Part shown: positions 25,725-34,200 of the stretch, one piece after another
How positions within the stretch are numbered: the first letter of the stretch is position 1
Layout: every line of letters starts with the position of its first letter
Origin: Fimbriimonadaceae bacterium
GTDB lineage: Bacteria > Armatimonadota > UBA10988
Length of the DNA stretch: 64,000 nt
Direction of reading: 5' to 3'
Assembly: GCA_020850355.1 (NCBI GenBank)
Contig: JADZEX010000014.1
Span: forward strand, 145,626-209,625
The notes under the pieces: generated by a model
Seen by the model: the letters and a program-made list of their open reading frames with translations, nothing else
Databases searched by the model: none
Told to the model about the DNA's origin: nothing
Translations under genes and position numbers: made by a program

Positions 25725-26558
25725 TCACTCCCCCAACGCCGTCTCATGCCAGGCGGGGTCGTAACCGTAGAGCAGCTTCAGCAGTTCAGGCAGACTGCCG
25801 GCGCGGAGTTCGCGGCAGTTGGGGGCGTGGTACACGATGCTGTCGGTCGAGGTGGCGTTCGGGAAGGCCTCGTCGAAGCGCTCTTCGAGCAGCACCAGGG
25901 GTGGCTCGACGACGTACGGCGCGATCTCGGGCAGGGCCTCGACGGCGCGCTGGATGTCGTCACGGATCAGCCGGCGGGCCTTGGCTGGGGCCCAGGTCAC
26001 CGCGCTGCGGCGGGAGAGGCCCTTCTTGACCGCCGTCGTGACGCAGCCGGGGATCAACTGGGCCGCCTCGAGGCAGGCGTGATGGTCACCGGCGCAGTAG
26101 ATGAAGGGCACGCCGTGGTCGCCGGCGATCGCCGCCTGCAGACCCATCTCGCCGATGCTGACGCCGTTCAGGCGCCAGTCGCGGATCGATCTGTTCATGG
26201 TGTGGTAAGCCACCGCCGGCCAGGTGCAGGCCTTGCCGTGGGCGCCCAGGTGCATCGTCGCGGCGCAGGAGGCATCGAGCAGCGGCAGCCAGTGCGGGCG
26301 CTGCAGGCCGTGGACCAGTTGGGCCCGCTCGTCGAGGTCCTCGACATCGATGCTGACCCCCGCGCCGTGGCCGTCGTTGACGATCACGCAGGTCGCGCCG
26401 GCCGCGTAGAGCCCGTCGACCGCGGCGTTGACCTCGGCGGTCAGCAGTTGCTGCCAGCGGCGCCGAACGTGGTGGTTCATCAGCGTGTCGCTGGCGCGGT
26501 CCTCGAACTCGGTGACCCCGGCGACGCCCTCGATATCGGTCATCAGGTAGAACTTCAT
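25725..26558 (-). CDS. M55-family D-aminopeptidase (DppA-like)
   Basis: A 277-residue zinc peptidase. It starts MKFYLMTDIEGVAGV, where Asp8 and Glu10 are the family's metal ligands. Further candidate ligands are His64 in NDGHGAG, the histidines in MHLGAHGKA and a Glu in GVSIGEMGL. DppA-type enzymes form decamers and split D-amino-acid peptides, often from cell wall turnover. The ATG overlaps the stop of the DUF421 gene by four bases. Placement beside sugar enzymes would fit recovery of peptidoglycan-derived material, but that is inference. Confidence 0.86.
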   Translation of the reverse strand: MKFYLMTDIEGVAGVTEFEDRASDTLMNHHVRRRWQQLLTAEVNAAVDGLYAAGATCVIVNDGHGAGVSIDVEDLDERAQLVHGLQRPHWLPLLDASCAATMHLGAHGKACTWPAVAYHTMNRSIRDWRLNGVSIGEMGLQAAIAGDHGVPFIYCAGDHHACLEAAQLIPGCVTTAVKKGLSRRSAVTWAPAKARRLIRDDIQRAVEALPEIAPYVVEPPLVLLEERFDEAFPNATSTDSIVYHAPNCRELRAGSLPELLKLLYGYDPAWHETALGE

Positions 26559-27148
26559 GCGCGACCTCCTGGCCGGTGACGCTGCACCGGATGCGTCACG
26601 GCGTACTCCTTGATCACCGATGGCAGCACCGTACCGACGTCCTCCGGCGGGAAGTCGGCAGCGCTTTCGCGGATCACCGAGATGCTGCCGTCGAGTTCGA
26701 GCAGCGCGTAGCGCACTTCACTGAGGTGGTAGATGCCCTCGTCGCGCAGCCCGGCGTAGAGGTCGTTGAGGGCGACGCTCTCCCGGTGCAGGTGCGCCGT
26801 GAGCACCTGCCCGTGGTAGACCAGCAGCGTCGGCTGCCCCTCGATCAGGCGCCGGATGGCGCGGCTGCGGGCGGTCAGGCGGTTGAGCACGAAGCTCAGC
26901 GTCAGCAGCGCCACGGTGCCCAGGAGCGCCCCGACGATGGAGTCGTCCTCGCCGATCATCGCGTTCTGCACGACATTGGCGATCAGCAAGATGGTCAAGA
27001 AGTCGAACAGCGTGGACTGCGCCAGTTCGCGCTTGCCGCTGATGCGGAACAGCACCAGCAGTGCGAAGTAGACCAGCACCGGGCGGACGATTTTCTCGAC
27101 CCACGGCAGCGCCGGGAGCAGGAGCGCGGACCAGTCGATGTGCTGCAT
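26555..27148 (-). CDS. DUF421/YetF-family membrane protein
   Basis: A 197-residue protein with three N-terminal membrane helices (about 18-100) including the family signature GKRELAQSTLFDFLTILLIA. A soluble C-terminal domain then carries YHGQVLTAHLHRE and LRDEGIYHLSEVRYALLELDGSISV, both typical of DUF421. The biochemical function of the family is unknown; some members affect spore germination or envelope state. It is coupled to the M55 peptidase gene (ATGA overlap) and begins seven bases after the SDR gene. Confidence 0.85.
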   Translation of the reverse strand: MQHIDWSALLLPALPWVEKIVRPVLVYFALLVLFRISGKRELAQSTLFDFLTILLIANVVQNAMIGEDDSIVGALLGTVALLTLSFVLNRLTARSRAIRRLIEGQPTLLVYHGQVLTAHLHRESVALNDLYAGLRDEGIYHLSEVRYALLELDGSISVIRESAADFPPEDVGTVLPSVIKEYAVTHPVQRHRPGGRA

Positions 27149-27155
27149 CGGCGAC

Positions 27156-27923
27156 CTACCAGGGCGGCAGCGGCAAGGTGCCGCCGTCGAGCACCAGCAC
27201 CGTGCCGTTGATGTAGCTGGCGGCGTCGCTGATCAGGAAGGCCACGGCGTTGGCGACGTCCTGCGGCTGTCCCAGGCGGCGGACCGGGATCTTCTGGGCG
27301 ACCGCGGCGTATAGCTCGGCGACCGGCTTGTCCCAGCCAGCACAGGTCGCCGCCAGCATCGGCGTGTCGATGGTGCCGGGCGAGACCCCCACGCAGCGCA
27401 CCTCGCCAGCGTGGTCCACCGCCAGGCAGCGCACCAGCGCCTCCAGCGCAGCCTTGCTGGCGCAGTAGACGGCGTGCTGCGGAAAGCCAACCTGGGCCGC
27501 CACCGAGGTGGTGATCACAATCGTGCCGTGGACTGCGGCCAGATGGGGCAGGGCGTGCTTGCAGGTCAGCAAGGTCCCGCGGACGTTGACGCCCATCACT
27601 TTGTCCCAGATGCCCTGATCGAAGTCGGTGACCTTGCCGGCCTGCCAGGCGCCAGCGTTGCAGTGCACCGCGTCGAGGCGGCCGGCCCGGCTGACCACGC
27701 CGTCGACCAGCGCCTCGACACTCGCCTCGCTGGTGATGTCGACCGGCGCGAACCAGGCCTGGCCCCCGGCGGCGACGATCTCCGCGGCCAGGGCGCGGCC
27801 CTGTTCGTCCTGGTTGGAGGCGATCGCGACCACCGCGCCGCAGGCGGCGAGATGCCGCGAGACGCCGGCCCCGATGCCGGACGAGCCGCCGGTCACCAGG
27901 ACCACTTTCCCTTGCAGGTCCAT
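27156..27923 (-). CDS. SDR-family NAD(P)-dependent oxidoreductase
   Basis: A 255-residue classical short-chain dehydrogenase. It has the cofactor loop TGGSSGIGAG (10-19), the NAG motif in HCNAGAW, a catalytic Ser in VITTSVAAQ and the Tyr-x3-Lys pair in VYCASKAALEAL. The end ASYINGTVLVLDGG is the standard C-terminus. The likely reaction is reversible oxidation of a hydroxyl on a sugar, polyol or small acid. Tight spacing (4 and 7 bases) to the VOC and DUF421 genes indicates one transcript. Confidence 0.88.
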   Translation of the reverse strand: MDLQGKVVLVTGGSSGIGAGVSRHLAACGAVVAIASNQDEQGRALAAEIVAAGGQAWFAPVDITSEASVEALVDGVVSRAGRLDAVHCNAGAWQAGKVTDFDQGIWDKVMGVNVRGTLLTCKHALPHLAAVHGTIVITTSVAAQVGFPQHAVYCASKAALEALVRCLAVDHAGEVRCVGVSPGTIDTPMLAATCAGWDKPVAELYAAVAQKIPVRRLGQPQDVANAVAFLISDAASYINGTVLVLDGGTLPLPPW

Positions 27924-27927
27924 CGGA

Positions 27928-28266
27928 TCACCCCCAGGGCAGGTCGGCGTCGCTGGCGAACTCCATGAACTCGACCACGGCGCCGTGCTCCAGAACGAAC
28001 ACCACCCGCAGCCCGGGGGTCGCCTGGAACGGACCGAGCAGCACCTCCAGCCCGGCGTACGCCGCGTCGAAGTCGTCGACCCGGTAGGCCACGTGCGGCA
28101 GGTCGCGCACCGGGCCGGTGACCGGGCTGTCGGGCTCGAAGCGCAAGTACTCGACGCGGTACTTGTGGACCAGCGGGCTGGTCACCCAGACCTTGGTCGC
28201 CTCGACATAGGCCTCGCCCGGCTGCTTGTCGTCGGTGGGCAGCCCGATGTGGTGAAACGTGCGCAT
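27928..28266 (-). CDS. VOC/glyoxalase-family protein
   Basis: A 112-residue protein of the vicinal oxygen chelate fold: it begins MRTFHHIGLPTDDKQ with the N-terminal metal-ligand His, has HVAYRVDDFDAAYAGLEVLL in the middle and VFVLEHGAVVEFMEF at the end with a ligand Glu. The ATG at 28266 has a perfect AGGAGG six bases upstream, so the longer frame is rejected. Members are metal-dependent lyases, isomerases or dioxygenases. The reaction probably belongs to the surrounding sugar pathway. Confidence 0.82.
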   Translation of the reverse strand: MRTFHHIGLPTDDKQPGEAYVEATKVWVTSPLVHKYRVEYLRFEPDSPVTGPVRDLPHVAYRVDDFDAAYAGLEVLLGPFQATPGLRVVFVLEHGAVVEFMEFASDADLPWG

Positions 28267-28276
28267 TAGGTTCCTC

Positions 28277-29218
28277 CTACCCCGCGGCCCGCGCCGCCAG
28301 AGCCGCCTCGGCCATCGCCGCGAAGTCGTAGGCGGGGGCGTAGCCCAGCTCCTGGCGGGCACGGGTGATGTTGATCTCGAAGCCGTGGTATGCCGGACAA
28401 GGGATTTCAACGGTCGGCAGCCCGGTCCGAGCCGCCAGGCAGTCCGCCGCGGCACGGTAGCCGAAGGCCGCCGGCGAGGCGATGTTGTAGTCGCGGCCGA
28501 CGCTCTCGGGCCGCTCCAGCAGCCGTTCGAAAGCCTGGATCACGTCTTGTACCTGGACGATGTGCCGCCGCAGCGGTCGGCCGGCGGCGTCGACCAGGAT
28601 CGGTAGATGCTCCTGGCCGCGGCGCACCAGCTCCAGAACGTCCTCCGGCACGGCCCCGAAGCCGTGCCCCGGCTCGGCGGGGTCGACGTTCTGGAGCAGC
28701 GAGAAGTGGCGCAGCAGGTCGTCGGCCTCGAAGATCCAGGAGCTGCGCAGGATGCTGGTCGGCACGCCGTACTGCACCCGGTACTGCCCGGCCATCACCT
28801 CTTCCATCACCTTCGAGAAGGCGTAGTAGCCGGGGTAGGCGGTCAGTGGGTGGTGCTCATCGATGGGGATCGGCTGCGGGTAGAACCAGATCCCGAAGAC
28901 CGCGTCGCCGCTGACCAGCACGACCTGCCGCGGCTGCGCCTGGCGACAGGCCTCCAGCACGTTGAACGTGCCGCGCAGGCTGGTCTCGAAGAAGGTCGCC
29001 GGGTCCTCTTTGGTGGTCGCCAGGTGGATCACCACCTCGCAGTCGGCGACCGTCGCCGCCACGGCTGCCGGGTCGGTGATGCTGCCAGGCACCGCCGTCA
29101 CCCCGGCGACCGGTGTGCGATGCACCAGCGCCTTGACCTGGTCGCCGCGGGCGTGCAGCAGGGGCAGCAGGTGCCGCCCGAGCTTGCCGCCAGCGCCGAA
29201 GACGGCGACGTTGCTCAT
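28277..29218 (-). CDS. NAD(P)-dependent epimerase/dehydratase (extended SDR)
   Basis: A 313-residue extended SDR with cofactor loop FGAGGKLGRHLL (7-18), the acidic-tail region SITDPAAV and the active-site Tyr-x3-Lys in YYAFSKVMEEV. The C-terminal substrate domain follows (LGYAPAYDFAAMAEAAL). Enzymes of this group act on nucleotide sugars or free sugar acids, for example uronate dehydrogenases. The ATG overlaps the stop of the upstream oxidoreductase by four bases. It is part of the 30-20 kb operon. Confidence 0.85.
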   Translation of the reverse strand: MSNVAVFGAGGKLGRHLLPLLHARGDQVKALVHRTPVAGVTAVPGSITDPAAVAATVADCEVVIHLATTKEDPATFFETSLRGTFNVLEACRQAQPRQVVLVSGDAVFGIWFYPQPIPIDEHHPLTAYPGYYAFSKVMEEVMAGQYRVQYGVPTSILRSSWIFEADDLLRHFSLLQNVDPAEPGHGFGAVPEDVLELVRRGQEHLPILVDAAGRPLRRHIVQVQDVIQAFERLLERPESVGRDYNIASPAAFGYRAAADCLAARTGLPTVEIPCPAYHGFEINITRARQELGYAPAYDFAAMAEAALAARAAG

Positions 29219-30225
29219 GCGCCCTCCGCGAGGGTGACGATTTGCCCGGTCCGGGCGGACTCCTCGGCGGCCAGACAGGCCTTCACGGCGGCCGCCGACT
29301 CGCGCGGGGTGATGATGCTCGGCTTCTTCCCGTCGCTGACGCAGCGCGCGAAGTAGGCCAGTTCCTCACGCAGCGCGCCGGCTCGGATGCCGTGCAGTTC
29401 GGGCCAATAGGTCGTGTCGGGCGACTTCCAGCCGTCCTTGTCGCAGATGCTCAGGCTGGGGTGTACTTCCTGAATGTGGATGCTGCCCGCGGTGCCGATG
29501 ATCTCCATCCGCTCGTCGATCTGGAAGGCGGTGCTGTCGGGCAGGCACCAGACGTTTTCGAGCACGCCGATCGCCCCGCTGTCGAAACGATACATCGTCC
29601 AGCCCAGGTCGGGGTACTTCAGGCCACGCAGGTCGACGGTCTGGGCGTAGGCCGTCTGGACCTGGAAGCCGGAGTACCAGAGCATCAGATCGGTGTCGTG
29701 CACGCCGTCGCCGATGATCGGCCCGATCTTGGTGAGCACGCCCTCGGTGACCCAACAGGGAATGTTGCGGCGGGCGTACATCGAGATGATCCGCCCGATC
29801 TTGCCCTCCGCAATCGCCTGCTTGGCCGCGGCGTAGCGGGGGTTGAAGCGGCAGATGTGGCCCACCATGAAGGCCTTGTCGGTGGCCTCGGCGGCGGCGA
29901 CGATCGCGTCGCAGTCGGCGGCGGTGGAGGCCATCGGCTTTTCAAGGAAGACGTGCTTGCCGGCCTGCAGCGCCGCCAGGGCCGGGGCGCGGTGCTGGTC
30001 CCACATCGTCACCACACTGACCGCCTGCAGCTCGGGGTCGGCCAGCATCTGGTGGTAGTCGGTGTAGAGGCGCGACACCCCAAAGGTCTGCCCAACCTCG
30101 GCCAGCCGCGACTCGGTGCGAGTGCAGAGACTGTGCAGCTCGACGTTCGGCAAGCCGCTGAGGGCTTCGCAGTGCTTCTCCCCGAACCAGCCGAGACCGA
30201 TCACCCCGTACTTGATGCGCTCCAT
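29215..30225 (-). CDS. Gfo/Idh/MocA-family oxidoreductase
   Basis: A 336-residue enzyme that starts MERIKYGVIGLGWFGEKHCE (Rossmann loop) and has the EKP motif in HVFLEKPMAST. GDGVHDTDLMLWYSG is the substrate-site segment of inositol and sugar dehydrogenases. The ATG at 30225 follows a GGGAG at about seven bases. It is the first gene of the 30-20 kb operon and lies just below a strong hairpin that separates it from the pilin unit. Confidence 0.88.
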   Translation of the reverse strand: MERIKYGVIGLGWFGEKHCEALSGLPNVELHSLCTRTESRLAEVGQTFGVSRLYTDYHQMLADPELQAVSVVTMWDQHRAPALAALQAGKHVFLEKPMASTAADCDAIVAAAEATDKAFMVGHICRFNPRYAAAKQAIAEGKIGRIISMYARRNIPCWVTEGVLTKIGPIIGDGVHDTDLMLWYSGFQVQTAYAQTVDLRGLKYPDLGWTMYRFDSGAIGVLENVWCLPDSTAFQIDERMEIIGTAGSIHIQEVHPSLSICDKDGWKSPDTTYWPELHGIRAGALREELAYFARCVSDGKKPSIITPRESAAAVKACLAAEESARTGQIVTLAEGA

Positions 30226-30281
30226 GCCAGGCTCCCGCGGCGGGCGTTCGCGGCGCGGTGCGGGGTTCCTTCCGCCGGCCG

Positions 30282-30314
30282 GTCCGGGGGACGCCACGCG
30301 GCCGTCCCCCGGAC
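30282..30314 (-). terminator. 12-bp hairpin, probable terminator after the YHS lipoprotein gene
   Basis: Arms GTCCGGGGGACG (30282-30293) and CGTCCCCCGGAC (30303-30314) are perfectly complementary with a 9-base loop. On the minus strand the hairpin starts seven bases after the lipoprotein stop codon. No T-tract follows, so it may act with Rho or only stabilise the RNA end. Confidence 0.55.
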
Positions 30315-30320
30315 TCCAGC

Positions 30321-30578
30321 TCAGCGGCGCAGGTACCTGGCGCGCTGGCGGTCGAAGGTCTGGCGGCAACGGTCGGCACAGAACTGGTACTTCTGTCCGC
30401 TGACCACCACATCCAGACGACTGGGCAGGTACTCGGGGTGGCCGCCGCCCTGGTCGACCTCGCAGACCCGGCAGACGGCCGCCGTCGGGGCGGCCGCCGG
30501 CGGCCCGGCCAGGGGCACTTCGCGCCGACAGCCGGGCAGCAGGCTGGCGACCAGCAGCAGACCCAGGATTGGTTTCAT
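30321..30578 (-). CDS. Small YHS/TRASH-like metal-binding lipoprotein
   Basis: An 85-residue lipoprotein with lipobox LLPGC near residue 17. The mature part has a CxxC pair (CRVCEV) and a late CxxxC ([10 protein letters not shown]), the spacing of YHS/TRASH domains that bind copper or other soft metals. The ATG at 30578 overlaps the pilin stop by four bases, so it is coupled to the pilin gene. The link between the two is unexplained; a metal-related accessory role at the membrane is a guess. Confidence 0.7.
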   Translation of the reverse strand: MKPILGLLLVASLLPGCRREVPLAGPPAAAPTAAVCRVCEVDQGGGHPEYLPSRLDVVVSGQKYQFCADRCRQTFDRQRARYLRR

Positions 30579-31276
30579 GGTCGCCACCCGGTGTCCCACG
30601 GCGCCCAGATCGCCCGCGTCAGGCTGTTGCTGGGCAGCCACTTGGCGTGGCCATCGGCGTAGGCGTAGTTGCTGCCGTCGTTGTGGAAGTGCCGCAGGCG
30701 GTCTTCGACGTTGCCGACCGGGGTGAGGTGCTCTGGCCTCCAAACATGACTGCCGTTCCAGCCCTCACCGACCGCGACGATGCTACTGGGGCCGTAGCTC
30801 AGGCCATCGCTGGCTGTTCCGCTAAGCCGGGCATCCGGGGCGCCGTCCAGCGTCTCGTTCCAGACGTAGGTCCCGGCGATCCCGGCATGTTGGTTCGGCC
30901 GTTGCGGGTCCGGGGGCTGCTCCCAGGCCAGCAGGCCTGCCGGGATGGTGGTCGGTCGCCACGAGGGGCAGATGAAGACCTGGTCGTTGCGGCTGTAGCG
31001 GTAGAGCGTGACCCACCAGTAGGCGGTGTCGTCGACGGTGCTGGGAGAGGTGTTGTCACCGCAGACGGGCACGCGGCCGTCGTGGTCGGTCATGTACATC
31101 GCCAGCGCACTGGCGATCTGGCGCTGGTTCGACAGACAACTGGTCTGGCGGGCCTTCTCGCGAGCCTTGGCGAAGACCGGGAAGAGCACCGCCGCCAGGA
31201 TCGCGATGATCGCGATCACCACCAACAACTCGATCAGCGTGAAGCCGCGGCGCAGGCGCGGCGAGGTATGATGCAT
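30575..31276 (-). CDS. Type IV pilin-like protein with H-X9-DG C-terminus
   Basis: A 233-residue pseudopilin. The prepilin cleavage site is in [20 protein letters not shown] (Gly before Phe, Glu at +5), followed by the helix ending [22 protein letters not shown]. The C-terminal motif [12 protein letters not shown] fits H-X9-DG, which is frequent in large pilin families of Planctomycetes, Verrucomicrobia and Armatimonadota. The protein would be processed by a prepilin peptidase and built into a fibre or secretion pseudopilus. GGAG lies six to eight bases before the ATG. Confidence 0.9.
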   Translation of the reverse strand: MHHTSPRLRRGFTLIELLVVIAIIAILAAVLFPVFAKAREKARQTSCLSNQRQIASALAMYMTDHDGRVPVCGDNTSPSTVDDTAYWWVTLYRYSRNDQVFICPSWRPTTIPAGLLAWEQPPDPQRPNQHAGIAGTYVWNETLDGAPDARLSGTASDGLSYGPSSIVAVGEGWNGSHVWRPEHLTPVGNVEDRLRHFHNDGSNYAYADGHAKWLPSNSLTRAIWAPWDTGWRP

Positions 31277-31319
31277 CAGAGACTCCGTGGTCAGGGGCCG
31301 CTAGGGGCCGGCCCGGGGG

Positions 31320-31649
31320 TTAGACCGCGGCGTCGCCGGGCGGGGCGCGAGGGCGGGGTCTGGACGGCTGGCCGGCGGCGGCCGGCCGCAGCACGGGCGG
31401 CGCCAACGCCAGACTCGGCGCGTCCACCCGCGGCGGTGGGGTGGGCTGGGTGAGCAGCGGCAGCACCACCCGGACGCCGGGCTGCTCCGTGGCGGGCAGG
31501 CAACACCGGTTGACCCGCGTGTCGAGCTGGTAGCCGGCCGGGCAGCAGCGGTCGCGGTCAGCGCAGTGGCACCACGGCACCACGCTGCTCCCGGTGAGCA
31601 GCCAGGCACCGAGGACGAGCCATCCCAGCGGCGCTCTCAACCGACCCAT
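31320..31649 (-). CDS. Small cysteine-rich exported protein
   Basis: A 109-residue protein with a signal peptide (hydrophobic LGWLVLGAWLLTG) followed by a compact Cys cluster (WCHCADRDRCCPAGY...RCCLP, seven Cys in about 30 residues), then a proline-rich tail. The cluster could bind a metal or form disulfides. The ATG at 31649 sits close behind a GGAG. I recognise no family. It precedes the pilin gene on the same strand by 43 bases, so the two may share a transcript. Confidence 0.5.
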   Translation of the reverse strand: MGRLRAPLGWLVLGAWLLTGSSVVPWCHCADRDRCCPAGYQLDTRVNRCCLPATEQPGVRVVLPLLTQPTPPPRVDAPSLALAPPVLRPAAAGQPSRPRPRAPPGDAAV

Positions 31650-31684
31650 GACTCCATGATAACCCAACCGGCCCCGGTCGGCAA

Positions 31685-31713
31685 TTGACGGCGGCCGGTC
31701 GGCGACCTAGACT
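31685..31713 (+). promoter_or_regulatory. Sigma70-like promoter of the zinc-ribbon gene
   Basis: TTGACG and TAGACT are exactly 17 bases apart. The predicted start near 31720 leaves a leader of about 15 bases before the ATG at 31735. Confidence 0.55.
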
Positions 31714-31734
31714 CGCACCCACGGACGCCTCTTG

Positions 31735-32484
31735 ATGGGCCATGTCTACAACGCCAGCCGCCGGCCGCCACCGCAGGCTTATTGCTTCTCCTGCGGCGAG
31801 TTGGCGACGTTGACGGCCCGCGCCCGCTACCACGGCCGCTTCCGCTGCCCGCTCTGCCGGGCCGACAACCGCGTGGGGCCCGACGGGCAGGGCCAGCCGT
31901 TGCGCGGCGCGGCGCAACGCGTGGTCGACATGCCGCAGGTGGCCTGCCCGCGCTGTCGCCAGCCGAATCGCGTGCCCTATCCGCTGGTCCGGGCCGGACG
32001 CTACACCTGCTGCCATTGCCATGCCGTGGCGCCGCTACCGGCGGTCCTGCGCCGGGCCTACGGGCTGCTGCCAGGCTGGCTCGGCTGGCTGGTGGCCGCG
32101 CTGGTGGTGGTGCTGGGCAGCGGCAGCTACGTGGTGGTGCGCAACGCCTGGTCCGAGCTGCGGGCGACGGCTGCCGGCGCGGCGATGGGAGGGCCGTTCG
32201 AGGAAGGCCGCGACCTGCGCCAGGTGGCTCCGCCGGAAGTCGTCTTCGGCAGCAGCGCCGGCACCCGCTACGAGTGCCAGGTCGCCATCCACAACCCCTT
32301 CCAGCGACCGGTGACCTGCTTCGTGCGGGCGCAGCTACGCGCCGGTGAGCGGGACGGCTGGTCCCGCACCGTCACCGTCCGCAACCTGCGGCCCGGGGAG
32401 CAGCGGCGGGTCGGCATCATCATCACCGATCCCAGCCGCGGCCCCGCCGACGGTGTGCTGGTCAGCCTCGCGGGCATCCGCTGA
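31735..32484 (+). CDS. Double zinc-ribbon membrane protein
   Basis: A 249-residue protein with two cysteine motifs before the membrane: CFSC...CPLC (about 17-45) and CPRC...CCHC (about 71-95), each a plausible zinc ribbon. One strong membrane helix follows (about 112-137) and then an Ig-like exported domain with TRYECQVAIHNPFQRPVTCFVRAQL. The zinc fingers would lie inside the cell and the beta-domain outside. A TTG precedes the ATG by three bases, but ATG is preferred. The last 150 bases overlap a convergent membrane-protein gene. Confidence 0.65.
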   Translation: MGHVYNASRRPPPQAYCFSCGELATLTARARYHGRFRCPLCRADNRVGPDGQGQPLRGAAQRVVDMPQVACPRCRQPNRVPYPLVRAGRYTCCHCHAVAPLPAVLRRAYGLLPGWLGWLVAALVVVLGSGSYVVVRNAWSELRATAAGAAMGGPFEEGRDLRQVAPPEVVFGSSAGTRYECQVAIHNPFQRPVTCFVRAQLRAGERDGWSRTVTVRNLRPGEQRRVGIIITDPSRGPADGVLVSLAGIR

Positions 32485-33327
32485 GACCGCTCGCAGGGCC
32501 GCCAGCAGGAGCAGCAACCCGGACAGCAGCGCCGGGCCGCGACCGTCCAGCAGGCCAGCCGCCGGCCACTGCGGTTCGGCCGCGTTGAGGGCGGTCGCCA
32601 GCGCCAGGACCGCCAGACCGCCGAGGCCCCAGCGCGGCCGGTCGTCGCCCGCCGTGAGCCGAACCAACGCCCAGCCGCAGGCCGCCGGCCAGACGGCGAC
32701 GCGCGTCGCCGGGCCGTACAGCCCGGCCCAGTGCCAGCCCAACAGCCCCCAGATCACGCCCGCCGCGGCCGCCGCCAGCAACTGGCGGGTGGCTGGGGCC
32801 TGCCGCTGCAGCCGCGGCGCCAGCAGGGCCGCCGCCAGCAGGCCCAGCAACCAGGCGGCGGCGACCGCCGGCCAGGAGCCGCCGGCGCCGCTGAAGGCGA
32901 CCGCCTGCGGGGGCGCCAGGCGCGCCGAGGAGTCCGGCAGCACCGCCGGCACCACGGCCAGCGGCAGGAGTCCGGCCACCCACGACGAGCCCAGCCGCTG
33001 GCCGAGGCGCGCGACGCTGACGTTGAGGACCACCACCACGGCCAGCGCCGCCAGGGGGGCCGTCCAGCCGCCCAGGCCGGGCGCCAGCCCGACGGTCAGG
33101 CTGGCCGCCAGGGCGAGGTAGGCGCCGCTGGCCGGGTCCTGCTGGTCGGCCAGGTGCTGCAGTTGCCAGGCCAGCAGGACGAGGCCCAGGAAGCCGGCCC
33201 AACGCGCCGCCTGGGTCAACGCCAGCAGGCTGCAGCAGCCGGCCGGGTCGTGGTACCAGGCCCAGGCAATCGCCGCCCACCAGAGCGCCGCCCAGCACAG
33301 CCAGCCACGGGCCTGCGACGATCGCAT
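32335..33327 (-). CDS. Polytopic membrane protein of unknown function
   Basis: A 330-residue protein with about eight to nine hydrophobic helices (for example WLCWAALWWAAIAWAW, AALAVVVVLNVSV and AAWLLGLLAAALL). GGAGGTG lies eight bases before the ATG at 33327. No transporter or enzyme motif is recognised. The last 50 residues are hydrophilic and lie entirely opposite the 3' end of the zinc-ribbon gene, so one of the two C-termini may be longer than needed. It is divergent from the Lon-N gene. Confidence 0.6.
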   Translation of the reverse strand: MRSSQARGWLCWAALWWAAIAWAWYHDPAGCCSLLALTQAARWAGFLGLVLLAWQLQHLADQQDPASGAYLALAASLTVGLAPGLGGWTAPLAALAVVVVLNVSVARLGQRLGSSWVAGLLPLAVVPAVLPDSSARLAPPQAVAFSGAGGSWPAVAAAWLLGLLAAALLAPRLQRQAPATRQLLAAAAAGVIWGLLGWHWAGLYGPATRVAVWPAACGWALVRLTAGDDRPRWGLGGLAVLALATALNAAEPQWPAAGLLDGRGPALLSGLLLLLAALRAVSADAREADQHTVGGAAAGIGDDDADPPLLPGPQVADGDGAGPAVPLTGA

Positions 33328-33436
33328 CGGCCGCGCACCTCCGGTCGGCGGTTCGCCGCTCCGGCGGGGCAGCCTTCTGGCGGCCCGGGAACCTGGGCGC
33401 GGTCGCCAGCGCTTGCATTGCAGAGACCCGCTCCGG

Positions 33437-33465
33437 TTGGTGCGACCCCCGGGGCGGGGTATACT
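33437..33465 (+). promoter_or_regulatory. Sigma70-like promoter of the Lon-N gene
   Basis: TTGGTG and TATACT lie 17 bases apart, with the -10 box matching five of six consensus bases. Predicted start at about 33472 gives a very short leader before the ATG at 33481. It would drive the five-gene plus-strand run to 39.5 kb. Confidence 0.5.
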
Positions 33466-33480
33466 CGCGACGAGAGACCA

Positions 33481-34194
33481 ATGGCTGACGAGGCGTTGCC
33501 GCTGTTTGCGTTGCAGGAGGTCGTGCTCTACCCGGGCATGCCGTTGCCGCTGCACATCTTCGAGCCGCGTTACGTCCGCATGATCACCGCCTGCCGCGAC
33601 GGCGACCGGCAGTTCGGCGTGGTCTTGCTGCGCTCCGGCCAGGAGATCGGCGGCCCGGCCGAACCGTGGGACGTCGGCACGGTGGCCGAGATCGTCGAGT
33701 GTCGCGAGGTGGAGGCGGGACGACTGGTGCTGCTGGCGGTCGGCCGCCGCCGCTTCCGGATCGCTCGCTGGTGGCGCCAGGACGATATCCTGCGGGCGCT
33801 GGTGGTACCGTTCGAGGACAGCCCGGCGGCGGTCGACAGCGGCCTGGTCGACGAAGTGCGCCGCCTCGCGGCGGAGCACTTGCGGCTGGTGGCGCGGGCC
33901 GTCGGCAAGGAAATCGACCCGCCGCTGCTGCCGGACGAAGCGCAGCAGCTCTCCTTCGTGTTGGCCGCCGGACTGCAGGCCCCGCTGCTGCAGCGGCAGG
34001 ACCTGCTGGAGCTGACCGACACCAGCGTCCGCCTGCAGCGCCTGCGGGCGGTGCTGCGCCAGCAGATCGCGATGCTCAGCCACCGCCTGGCGATCGGCGA
34101 GCAGGCCGAGCACATCACCGGCACCAACGGCCACTTGGACCACCGGCACCTGACCCAGGCGATGCTGGACCGCCTCGGCGAGCAAACGGACTAA
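33481..34194 (+). CDS. Lon N-terminal (substrate-binding) domain protein
   Basis: A 237-residue stand-alone LON substrate-binding domain. The start LPLFALQEVVLYPGMPLPLHIFEPRYVRM is the family signature, followed by FGVVLLRSGQEIG, the usual fifth strand. A helical C-terminal part follows (about 110-237). There is no ATPase or protease domain, so it does not degrade proteins by itself. Stand-alone LON-N proteins are widespread and poorly understood; they may bind unfolded chains. Next gene starts six bases downstream. Confidence 0.87.
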   Translation: MADEALPLFALQEVVLYPGMPLPLHIFEPRYVRMITACRDGDRQFGVVLLRSGQEIGGPAEPWDVGTVAEIVECREVEAGRLVLLAVGRRRFRIARWWRQDDILRALVVPFEDSPAAVDSGLVDEVRRLAAEHLRLVARAVGKEIDPPLLPDEAQQLSFVLAAGLQAPLLQRQDLLELTDTSVRLQRLRAVLRQQIAMLSHRLAIGEQAEHITGTNGHLDHRHLTQAMLDRLGEQTD

Positions 34195-34200
34195 GGCGCG

